The notes below the pieces were generated by a model, which saw only the letters and a list, made by a program, of their open reading frames with translations, was not told where the DNA came from and ran no database searches. A stretch of DNA of 64,000 bases from Bacillota bacterium. Its GTDB lineage: Bacteria; Bacillota; Sulfobacillia; Sulfobacillales; Sulfobacillaceae. The position numbers and the translations under genes are program-made. Numbering within the stretch: the stretch's first letter is position 1; each line of letters begins with the position of its first letter. Below, piece by piece: positions 28,990 to 36,825 of this stretch. The stretch is from contig JAKACM010000011.1 of NCBI GenBank assembly GCA_021821465.1, forward strand, positions 1-64,000. Reading direction: 5' to 3'.

Positions 28990-29895
28990 CTAGCTTATCC
29001 CCAGTTTTTATTGTCCGGATAGAATGAATTGTCGCGATGAAAAAAATATCGGGATGCCAAGGAAAATCGGGATCCGCTGTCGAAGAGATTGACTGTACGA
29101 CATTTGCATCACGCGGAGGATCCCGATGGTTCGATTAGAGTCTATCACCAGTTTTTTTCACACGCACGGACAGTTACGGCGCTCTCCACGCACGACCTTG
29201 GGCACTATGGTCTCTTTTCCGAAGCGGGCTATTCCGACCCCGGGTTTTTAGTGGTGTCGGCGGGATTGCGGAAAGCGACCGGGCCAACTCGTCTCATTAC
29301 CGCGGCCACCGGCCAGCGGTTTACCACCGAAGGATGCTTCCGGGATCAAAAAAATGATGTGTACGAGGGGTTTCAGCCCAGGCGGAGTCAAATTAGGCAC
29401 TCTCGCACGTGGGGATCGGATGCTGTTGATCTTCGCTGGGACCTATTACGGGCTCAATGTGGGCGGATGGGCGATGGAACGCGCCGGAAAAGATCGGGAT
29501 GGGCGCGCGGACCCATACCTTATGGCGCTTGGGCCATGGGGGACTTCAGATGGGTGATGTCGTATGGCGCACCTTATGGCGCGCTCAAACGGATTTTCGC
29601 CACCGTATTCCGTCGGTTAACCGCATCGCCAGAGAAGATCTGGTCGCCACCTAGCCAATTCCTTTCTTCGTTGCCGACAGACCTCATCAATGACTGGCCG
29701 AATGGATGCGATTTTTTGATTCTCCGGCGCATCTCGGGTATGGCCTGGATGGGGATCAGTTTACCCACCCCGTCCCGGGGCGGGGCACTCTGCAGCGTGG
29801 CCCACAGCCACGATCGTAGCTGCTAGTGAACGCAAAAAACTCTGACCCCACAACCCTTGAATCATCGCAATTGCCAAAAACTGGGGATCAGTTAG
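28990..29895 (+). mobile_element. degenerate insertion sequence, 906 bp, with terminal inverted repeats
   Basis: Left end CTAGCTTATCCCCAGTTTTT and right end (reverse complement) CTAACTGATCCCCAGTTTTT match at 18 of 20 positions. The element is flanked by a direct 9-base duplication. Inside, a short frame near 29127 reads MVRLESITSFFHTHGQ, a transposase-like start shared with a second copy at 62247. The remaining reading frames are broken repeatedly and no full transposase survives. Nine-base duplications are typical of IS4-type and some other DDE elements; family assignment is left open. Confidence 0.8.
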
Positions 29896-29904
29896 CGTAT
29901 CGGG
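29896..29904. repeat. target-site duplication, right copy
   Basis: CGTATCGGG directly abuts the right inverted repeat of the dead IS and is identical to 28981-28989. Confidence 0.85.
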
Positions 29905-30175
29905 ACCCGGCGGATTTGCCGGATCGCGTGCGGGGGCGACAAGCGAGATTTGCATCCGTGACGATGGTGGGCCGTATTGTGAGACGGGATGGAACGGCCA
30001 TTCAAACCACTCAGGAACAGTGACCTCGTGAATCGCATGTCCTGAACGATATGCCGCCGCATGACCCAAGATCCTGAACCATAACCCTTAGGATTGTTCA
30101 TCTCACGTCATCAAAGGAAGAGACATCAGTCTCACACTTCAAGGGCTAAAAAATTGTCTCGAAAAGGAGGTCCAC

Positions 30176-30304
30176 TTGAGTTCATCATCGCGCTCCCGAA
30201 CTAACCACCTGAAATCCGCAAGTTCGCGCGGGATGCCCAATCGATTGCGCACTTACATCATCAGTATTATTGGAAACCATATTTTTGAAACAGCGGCATT
30301 CTGA
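30176..30304 (+). CDS. small ORF with a strong ribosome site
   Basis: A 42-codon frame starting with TTG, preceded by GAAAAGGAGG at 30161-30170, an excellent ribosome site at good spacing. The peptide begins MSSSSRSRTNHLKSASSRG and is basic at first, hydrophobic later. The ribosome site is the only support; the peptide may be the start of a lost gene. Confidence 0.35.
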   Translation: MSSSSRSRTNHLKSASSRGMPNRLRTYIISIIGNHIFETAAF

Positions 30305-30354
30305 TGGCGGCGGAATATGAATTCGGATCGCAGCGTATTGCTCGTACGCGGTTT

Positions 30355-30389
30355 CGTTCTGATAATTGGCTGAGCCAATTATCAGAACG
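30355..30389. repeat. perfect 35-base palindrome
   Basis: CGTTCTGATAATTGGCT, one central G, then its exact reverse complement. As DNA it is a perfect dyad with 17-bp arms; as RNA it would fold only with a few unpaired loop bases. Confidence 0.9.
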
Positions 30390-30479
30390 CGGCTGACTTC
30401 CCGTCCGGAAGAACAAATTGCGCTCTCGCATTAGTGATGGTGCCAGTGACCTTTGAGGCGTGACGCGACCCAATCAGTT

Positions 30480-30500
30480 CTCCCACTCATAGCGTGGGAG
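30480..30500 (+). repeat. IS200/IS605-like subterminal hairpin
   Basis: CTCCCACtcatagcGTGGGAGCTT resembles hairpins at the ends of IS200/IS605 and IscB elements, including the one at 53008-53030 in this window (both share the GGGAGCTT edge). No transposase or tnpB is present nearby, so it would be a solo end. Confidence 0.45.
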
Positions 30501-30630
30501 CTTAATGTGTAAGTTAGTGCAATGAGATTACGGGTACCGCTTTTTCAAGATTTAACCAAACTCCCGCACCCACCCGCCAGTGCTAGTTTTGTATCATACC
30601 GCCTAACAACATGCGATTCTGTACAATATC

Positions 30631-31677
30631 TCATGGATTCTCAACATATGACGGAGGGGTCAGAGCATGGCGGAAGGTTCCCGTGACATAAGGATCTGCT
30701 GTAGGATTCGCGGGAGGGGGAGAGATCATATGACGTTTGGCCATGGCCTGAAGCAGCTTGAAAAGAATCTCGTTGGACCGACGTTGAGCAAAGAGTGAAT
30801 CCTCATGAAAGAACGCGTTGAATTGCGTGGGAACTTTGAGAGCATTATCGGAGATGGTATTGATTTCGACAAACGGAACATGATTCATCATGGAGGCCAA
30901 TGCGGAGGGATAGTCGCCGGATTCGTCGACTTCATGAAAGATCTTGTCGCTTGCAGCTATCCACGCCGGATCTTTCAGCCACATTTGACTGGATCCTTGT
31001 GTCCCGAATTTCATCACCCAAGGCAACCTTCCCGTCTTTTCATCCAAGACGCCAGCCGGAGTCTTCCCTAGTTTTTGCGGAGTGGCCACTTGCGCCGCCA
31101 TCTTGACCAATGTCGGGTTGCTATATAAATATAGAAATTTTCCCGCCCCCACACCGGACTCTGTGTTATGAAATTCCCCGGGAGTCATAGTTCCATGGCG
31201 TGAAGCTATAAAATTGCCAAAATCCACAATTCTAGCTCCGATGACTACATCCCCAAAGCTTAATGCCCGCAAGTGCGACCCTGAGGTTCCCGCATAGAGG
31301 AAAGAGCCAATATGAAAAATCGTTTCCATCCGTTCCGTCGCGAGAGAGCGAATAGTAATGCCGTCCAGAGGAGGTACATTGACGACAACCGGTTCTCCTT
31401 CTAAGGTTCCGACATTATACACAAATGGTCCCGAATGAATAATGGCCTGAATCTGCATCTTCTTTACCACATTTTGATAGATCGGAGGACCGACCGGTAA
31501 TTCGATCCCCACATAGTCTTTAGACATCACCGAATTTAACGAAAGGCCACTGCGAAGATATGTTGCCGAGACAAGGTGACCCACATGAGGTGATGGGGAA
31601 GCGGAAGAAGCCACACCACAACCCGCTAACAAACCCAGCAGGGTAAAAAATCCTATACTCCTCAGAAGATATCTCAT
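30631..31677 (-). CDS. secreted nucleoside phosphorylase-superfamily lipoprotein
   Basis: A 348-residue exported lipoprotein (MRYLLRSIGFFTLLGLLAGC, lipobox LAGC). The mature part has the nucleoside phosphorylase / MTA-SAH nucleosidase layout: VYNVGTLEGEPVVV, then FGDVVIGARIVDFGNF, and near the C-terminus PFVEINTISDNA, which corresponds to the R-x-I-S-D-x-A motif with the catalytic Asp. A WLKDPAWIAASDKI helix fits the same family. A surface-anchored enzyme of this group is unusual; it may release bases from external nucleosides. The start at 31677 follows GGGCGGAG; the longer frame to 31737 has no signal. Confidence 0.65.
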   Translation of the reverse strand: MRYLLRSIGFFTLLGLLAGCGVASSASPSPHVGHLVSATYLRSGLSLNSVMSKDYVGIELPVGPPIYQNVVKKMQIQAIIHSGPFVYNVGTLEGEPVVVNVPPLDGITIRSLATERMETIFHIGSFLYAGTSGSHLRALSFGDVVIGARIVDFGNFIASRHGTMTPGEFHNTESGVGAGKFLYLYSNPTLVKMAAQVATPQKLGKTPAGVLDEKTGRLPWVMKFGTQGSSQMWLKDPAWIAASDKIFHEVDESGDYPSALASMMNHVPFVEINTISDNALKVPTQFNAFFHEDSLFAQRRSNEILFKLLQAMAKRHMISPPPANPTADPYVTGTFRHALTPPSYVENP

Positions 31678-31751
31678 GATCTCCGCCCTTCCCAAAATAG
31701 TGCCCCACCATTGAAATACGATAAAGGATTCATGCAATATTGAAATCTCGG

Positions 31752-32146
31752 CTACGAACTGGAGAGATGAGGTTTATAAACAACCAAATCCATTTCGATA
31801 TCGGCTTTTCCTGCCAATTCCGTTACTGCCACACATGTTTGGGCAGGCAAGTCCTCATCAAAATAAGTTGCATAAACGCGGTTTACGGTTTCAAAATTAT
31901 GCATATCCGTTAAGAACACCCGAGCCGACACCACATCATGGAAATCACAGTCAAGAGTGCCGAGGACAATGCAAGGACAATGCGGAGGTTTTCCAACACT
32001 CTTTGAGCTTGTTTGATAATATCTCCTCGAACATACTCATTGGTCAGGGGATCGATCGGCATTTACCCTGTAACAAATACAAAATCTCCTGCCTTTACGA
32101 TGTGAGAATATAGAGCTAAGGCCTGGGGTGCAGCGGCTTGATGTCT
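31752..32146 (-). pseudogene. RidA/YjgF family protein, broken
   Basis: A 2-iminobutanoate deaminase-type gene with two clear lesions. The N-terminal part reads ALALYSHIVKAGDFVFVTG, then a TAA at 32063-32065 where the family has Gln, then MPIDPLTNEYVRGDIIKQAQRVLENLRIVL. An 11-base tandem duplication (31963-31973 and 31974-31984) then shifts the frame; removing one copy restores LRIVLGTLDCDFHDVV followed by SARVFLTDMHNFETVNRVYATYF and a normal C-terminus. The start codon region is not resolved. RidA removes reactive enamines in the cytoplasm; this copy cannot. Confidence 0.88.
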
Positions 32147-32333
32147 TAGAACCGATTGGCTAACTATAGAAATACCATAGTGTCTTGCAACTATTCGTAC
32201 GAGCAAGCCATGTATCACGTTGTACCGAAATTTTTACCAGATAACGCACCTCTAAATGTCATAAAAATTTAACCGCTCTCAGGCCATAATAGTGGTTACC
32301 GAACATATCATGATAAATCTCTTTGACGATAAC

Positions 32334-33158
32334 TCAGTTTTCTTGAACCTCTGTCCACAACAGTTCGAGATTTTGTTGATGCACTCGCACAAGTCCCGGG
32401 GGGATGGCACGATTTTGATATTTCATAGTCAGCGCTTCTTGGATCATGTCATCTCGCGAGGATTTGTTCATGGCGGCACGATCCACCAATACTCGGAGTT
32501 GCTTTATGTAATCCCGGGCTGAATAAATGCGTCCTGACATATGATCGGCACTCAAGGCAGGGGGCCCATGTTGAGATATCAACATGCTCACCCCATTCTT
32601 CGCAATTATTTCTTCGAACATAGTCAAACTCGTCTCGTAACTCGCGAAGGACTTGTTGATAAAAGGAAATTCAAGAGAAGATAGATAATCCCCCACGATA
32701 AGGATGTTCTCGTATAGAAGGCTCAGACTGTCCAGAGTATGTCCGGGTGTATGAAAGAATCGAATGGGTCCGAGAGTTTCTTGGTGATTGACGAAAACAC
32801 TAGGTTCAGCCAGTTTAACTCTTCTTGGCCAGGGTCTTTCTACGTAAAATTCACTGTCAAACTGTTCGAGACGCCGCGCCGATCGTTTCTCATTGTCGCG
32901 ATCCCATAATTGTGACACGGCTAGCCGGTAATTCGGAAAATAGGGGGCTCCGGCAATGTGGTCATAGTGGGAATGAGTGAGGACCATTAGACGTTCGCAA
33001 GAAGTGGAAGACTGCTCCAAGAATTGTTGAATTTCTTGGATTTCCCCGGGGAAAAATCCCGGATCGATCAATATGGTCCCCTTATCGTTTATAATGACTA
33101 CCGTATTCAATTGTTGCATAACACTGGAAAAAATGAGGACGTTGTCAAATTGCTGCAA
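32334..33158 (-). CDS. MBL-fold metallo-hydrolase
   Basis: A 274-residue metal-dependent hydrolase. The zinc motif is THSHYDH (residues 61-67, H-x-H-x-D-H). A later HTPGHTLDSLSLL supplies the next ligand His, GDYLSS the bridging Asp, and QHGPP the last His. Start is TTG at 33158, preceded by GGGGGAGG about 9 bases away. The family spans lactonases, thioesterases and glyoxalase II types; the C-terminal helices do not fix the substrate. It lies downstream of a dead permease gene, with no clear operon partner. Confidence 0.82.
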   Translation of the reverse strand: MQQFDNVLIFSSVMQQLNTVVIINDKGTILIDPGFFPGEIQEIQQFLEQSSTSCERLMVLTHSHYDHIAGAPYFPNYRLAVSQLWDRDNEKRSARRLEQFDSEFYVERPWPRRVKLAEPSVFVNHQETLGPIRFFHTPGHTLDSLSLLYENILIVGDYLSSLEFPFINKSFASYETSLTMFEEIIAKNGVSMLISQHGPPALSADHMSGRIYSARDYIKQLRVLVDRAAMNKSSRDDMIQEALTMKYQNRAIPPGLVRVHQQNLELLWTEVQEN

Positions 33159-33273
33159 AAGTCATCCTCCCCCTGCTCCTTCGAGCATCAACTAAAACAA
33201 TGGACTGTTAACATTCATATAAGCCAAATAGGTTGAAGACCTTAAATCAAAAGTTCCCAGTTTCTTCACACCT

Positions 33274-34018
33274 TTATTCCGAATCGGGTTGCAGAAATTC
33301 TGTCAATCGAGCTGATAGCATAATCTCGGGAGCCACCAATAAAGCGTATACGGCAATGGTTGAGGACACCATCGAATCCAAAATCACAGAACCAACGGGA
33401 CAATTTAAAGCCCATATCCAGAAAGCTCCTCGAGGAATTGTAGGAATTCATATAATTGTTGGCTATTTTTCCCAAAACCACGACAAAAAAACGGAAAGAC
33501 ATACCGGTTGAGCAGCACGGCCACCTTACCACTCGCGGGATTTCTCTGAAACACACTCGGATTAATGAAGCGGCGGAGCAACACTTCCAACAATAGAAAA
33601 AGAAATGCGGGCAAACCCCCGCCGCATGTTGTATATCAAACAATGGCTTTACGCGAGGAGTTCCTCGCAAAATACCGGATGTAATCTGATCCATAATTTG
33701 TCCACGAGAGTGAGGTCGACATGATGCCGATTGAACCGGCTAAGATAAAGGTTGCCACTGTTCCCTAAGCCGCCAAATGGTTAGCGCCGGCGTAATTCCA
33801 ATCAATCTTGGGCCCTTATGAGGGAAAACATGAGCACTACCAAGACTCAATCCCAAGCATGGAAGCAGTTGACCAATAATTATCCCACTGAGAGTAAGTT
33901 GCGCCGCCACCCACACCCAAAATAATTGACGGGTATGGCCTTGGCGTTCGGTTTCGGGAATAATGTCAATTCCATGCGTCTCGCTCCGAAATGGATTGTC
34001 CGAACCCTTGTCGGACAT
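33274..34018 (-). pseudogene. NCS1 purine/cytosine/allantoin permease, decayed
   Basis: The N-terminus is well preserved from ATG at 34018 (RBS AGAGGAGG): SETHGIDIIPETERQGHTRQ then LFWVWVAAQLTLSGIIIG, the classic start of NCS1 nucleobase permeases. The frame then breaks. A later piece on the same strand (33274 to about 33600) reads, across frames, VVVLGKIANNYMNSYNSSRS, FLDMGFKLSRW and DSMVSSTIAVYALLVAPEIM, matching the A-N-N-x-x-N-x-Y-S-S region and helix near the C-terminus of the family. More than half of the gene is missing. It is a relic with several frameshifts and at least one large deletion. Confidence 0.7.
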
Positions 34019-34383
34019 TTCTTTCCTCCTCTTGACGTCGCCCTTTATAAAAGACTGGCCGAGGTTATGCGACGAATTTGTTATTCTTCGATTAATGAAA
34101 GGAGTGTTAATAGGTTCTTGCGATGAGAGAAATTGTATACGACTCTCACGGTCGTGTCTTTAGCGGGATGCACAAACAAAATATCGAACAGAGGATCTTA
34201 CCACGGGAATGGACAATGCTGCACTAAATACATTGGTAAAGATCGGCATGGGCAAATCTAGGGGCCACGATTTCTTGCCATCTTTTCCTCTCGATCACAG
34301 CAAAGCCGCCTTGCGGCTCCCGCTCGCCATTGACGTCTTCTAATTGCACCATCCATTCTCGAGTCGAGAATATTTGGAATCCC
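34019..34383. other. intergenic
   Basis: Upstream region of the dead permease. No gene is supported. Confidence 0.35.
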
Positions 34384-34517
34384 CTACTTCCAATGCCATG
34401 TTTGAAAGTTCCAAAATGTTGCAAATGCGTAGGGATTAGGATCATAACCGCCTAGATTTTTATTCGCGAGAGTCAGGCTATCATTCCACCATAAGGAAAT
34501 GTCCGGGACTTGATTAA
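34384..34517 (-). pseudogene. C-terminal fragment of a peptide-binding protein (SBP family 5)
   Basis: About 44 codons ending at TAG 34384-34386. The peptide (VPDISLWWNDSLTLANKNL, then GGYDPNPYAFATFWNFQTW) is nearly the same as the C-terminus of the lipoprotein encoded at 42633-44279 (APDIFLWWGNSLTLANKNL, GYDPNAYAFATFWNFQNW). DNA identity is also obvious. Upstream of 34517 the similarity stops. It is the surviving end of a duplicated or older copy of that gene. Confidence 0.85.
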
Positions 34518-34699
34518 TGCGAACAGACAAAAACAAACCAATTCGGTAAAAAATTGACGTTGTCCCAATGAATCAAGATGCAGATCGATGGGATTTCAAC
34601 GGTGTTTTTGCGAACAATACCATTATGGAAATTTACCGGTTTTCACAGCCCAGGTGTCAAGGCGACCCATAAATCCCTTGGAAAGAGATACACTCACGG

Positions 34700-35620
34700 T
34701 TAGATCACCTCGATGGAAAAGGGAACAAAAGTTCTCGTCACCTGAAATCCGTGACGCAGATACATAAAATAGGCTGGAATGCCTTCGTCACAATGCAAAA
34801 AATAGGCTTGAGGCACATCATAGGTTTTCATATAGCGTAATGTATAATCAAGCAGTCGCCCTCCCCAACCTTGACCCCGCAAGGCGTTTACCACACCAAT
34901 CGGTCCTAAGCGGCCCAGGGGTTGATCATATCCGCCCACTACGCTGAGACCCAAAACATGCCGATTGGAAAAAATCCCGAGCACACGACTGGGCGTGAGA
35001 TCCGCCCGCCATGTTTCCCGCAGGGCTCTCACCCATCCGGGCCCAAAATGCTCTTCAGCCGTTTGTATCGCCTCCGCTCGCATATAGGGTGGGATTATAC
35101 CCATCATCAAGTCTTGGGCGGGAGATTTGCCCCCACTGTCATCATCCAGACCCATCACGTCATCTAACGAACGCATCATAGCCATAATGGATGGCAAAGG
35201 CTGCGCTCCCACCACTTGATTCAGCCAGTCCCAAGCTCCCGGATAGGCAATGCGATCAATGCCGGGAATAAAAACCGGGGGTAAGATCCCATCAAAAAGC
35301 ACGTGCTTGACCCCTTGGTCACGTAAAAGCACGTGGACATGGTTCCACAACAAACGGCCCAACCCCTTCTTCTGCCAAGGCCGGTGTATGGCCACGGCGC
35401 CCACGTGGCAAGTCTGGTCGAAGATGCGGGAAAGTACTATAAATCCCCGCACTTCTTTCTCTTGGGTTACCACCCACCACGAGTGAGGTGTGATATAGGG
35501 GTCGGTCAGCACATCACGGACAAAACGTTCCTCTCCCATCCAGTCTCGCGACAACTCGTCTGCCCAAATGTGGGAAATGGCCGTGAAGTCTTTCGGTGTC
35601 GCTTCTCTCACGGTTGTCAT
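34700..35620 (-). CDS. tandem GNAT N-acetyltransferase
   Basis: A 306-residue protein with two GNAT acetyltransferase units. The first (residues 1-110) has VGAVAIHRPWQKKGLGRLLWNHV, the acetyl-CoA motif R/Q-x-x-G-x-G/A. The second (about 165-300) has IGVVNALRGQGWGGRLLDYTL. The substrate is unknown; in this cluster an amino sugar or a peptide amine is plausible. Its ATG overlaps the stop of the ROK regulator (ATGA), making it the last gene of the nine-gene cluster. The long linker between units has a D/G-rich turn. Confidence 0.82.
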   Translation of the reverse strand: MTTVREATPKDFTAISHIWADELSRDWMGEERFVRDVLTDPYITPHSWWVVTQEKEVRGFIVLSRIFDQTCHVGAVAIHRPWQKKGLGRLLWNHVHVLLRDQGVKHVLFDGILPPVFIPGIDRIAYPGAWDWLNQVVGAQPLPSIMAMMRSLDDVMGLDDDSGGKSPAQDLMMGIIPPYMRAEAIQTAEEHFGPGWVRALRETWRADLTPSRVLGIFSNRHVLGLSVVGGYDQPLGRLGPIGVVNALRGQGWGGRLLDYTLRYMKTYDVPQAYFLHCDEGIPAYFMYLRHGFQVTRTFVPFSIEVI

Positions 35621-36825
35621 GGTTGATCCTCAGTCCGAGACGCCATCACACTCGAAGGTATAGAAGTCTCTAATGAGGCCCCGTGGCCATAAACCCATTC
35701 TTCTAAACCAATGGCGCTTGCCCCGAGCAATCCGACTGCGGGGCCGAAGGATGAAGGCACGACTTGCACGAGTGGGGTTTGCCAATACCGAATTCGCTCC
35801 CTCACCAGCTTCATCACCGAAGATTCTAAGATGGGCCACGCTTGATCCAACCAACCCCCCACAACAATCGTGGACGGATTGTAAATATTGACCAGGCTGA
35901 CCAAGGCCGTCGCGAGTATTTCTTCCAATTCCTTGCGAATTTCCGAAGAGATCTGACTCAGTGCCGACGGAATGTTCTCTGGGCGACTCACCCCCAAAAG
36001 CGACAAGATGCGCTGCTGATTGAGATAAACCTCCAAGCATCCGCGATTCCCGCACCAACACTGATCCCCTTGCCAATTAATGCTCACATGGCCGAGTTCT
36101 CCGCCTACTCCACGACTGCCCCGGAAAATGGCACCATTCGCGATGACACCCAATCCGGTGCCCCATCCTGCATAGAGAAAGGCCAACCATGACGTCGTTG
36201 TGTGAGGTCCGAATAAAATCTCGGCTAAGGCCATGCCCCGTGCGTTATTGTCAATAATCACCGGATATCCGGTCAAGCGGTGCAAGGTGTTTCCCCAGTC
36301 AATATTCTCCCATTGATAAGGCCAGGATGCGTAAACCATACCACGTTCCGCATCCACGATGCCCAAAGAACCCACACTGATGCCCAAGACACTTTGGGCT
36401 TGAAGGGGCTCTGCCACCAGTGCCGAGACCATCCGGGCAATATCCTCGGCCAACTGAGACGGTCTGGGAAACTCGGCTTCGTCCCAACTCAGTTCGCTTT
36501 CCGCGGCAATGGTCCCGTTGAGGCGACAAAGTCCCACGGAGACCCCCTGACGGTGCATATGAATGGCCAGAATGCGATAATAATCGGGACGGATGCAAAG
36601 CCCAATGGATTTTCTGCCGGCGCTCCCAATCGAGTCCAAGGTGCCCGTTTCTTCGATCCACCTGTCTTCCATCAATCTATGGGTAATGTTGGAAATGGAT
36701 GCGGGCGTGAGGCGGGTGCGCTCTGCCAATTTAGCTCGGGATATCTCGGGATTTTGCAAAATCAGCCGTAAGATTAAGGCGCGATTTTGCCGGTGAGCAC
36801 TGGAAATATTGATGCCCCAGCTCAT
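35617..36825 (-). CDS. ROK family transcriptional repressor (NagC/XylR type)
   Basis: A 402-residue regulator. Residues 10-70 are a winged helix-turn-helix (RALILRLILQNPEISRAKLAERTRLTPASISNITHRLM). The rest is a ROK sugar-kinase-like domain with the zinc motif CWCGNRGC and the IVVGGWLDQA stretch. ROK repressors sense sugars such as N-acetylglucosamine or its phosphates. The gene sits between murQ and the GNAT gene: its ATG overlaps the TAA of the upstream fusion by one base, and its stop overlaps the next start. It is the likely regulator of the cluster through the AT-rich motifs at 39715-39733 and 46030-46048. Confidence 0.9.
   Translation of the reverse strand: MSWGINISSAHRQNRALILRLILQNPEISRAKLAERTRLTPASISNITHRLMEDRWIEETGTLDSIGSAGRKSIGLCIRPDYYRILAIHMHRQGVSVGLCRLNGTIAAESELSWDEAEFPRPSQLAEDIARMVSALVAEPLQAQSVLGISVGSLGIVDAERGMVYASWPYQWENIDWGNTLHRLTGYPVIIDNNARGMALAEILFGPHTTTSWLAFLYAGWGTGLGVIANGAIFRGSRGVGGELGHVSINWQGDQCWCGNRGCLEVYLNQQRILSLLGVSRPENIPSALSQISSEIRKELEEILATALVSLVNIYNPSTIVVGGWLDQAWPILESSVMKLVRERIRYWQTPLVQVVPSSFGPAVGLLGASAIGLEEWVYGHGASLETSIPSSVMASRTEDQP

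Larger units (their letters stand above)
29905..30630. other. intergenic with small ORF and palindromes
   Basis: About 725 bases with no firm gene apart from the small frame at 30176-30304. It holds two strong hairpins, listed separately at 30355-30389 and 30480-30500. Confidence 0.4.

Noticed and set aside
33266-33694. 142-codon minus-strand frame as an intact gene
   Set aside because: It mixes the true relic frame with shifted sequence; the segment is better read as pieces of an NCS1 permease in several frames.
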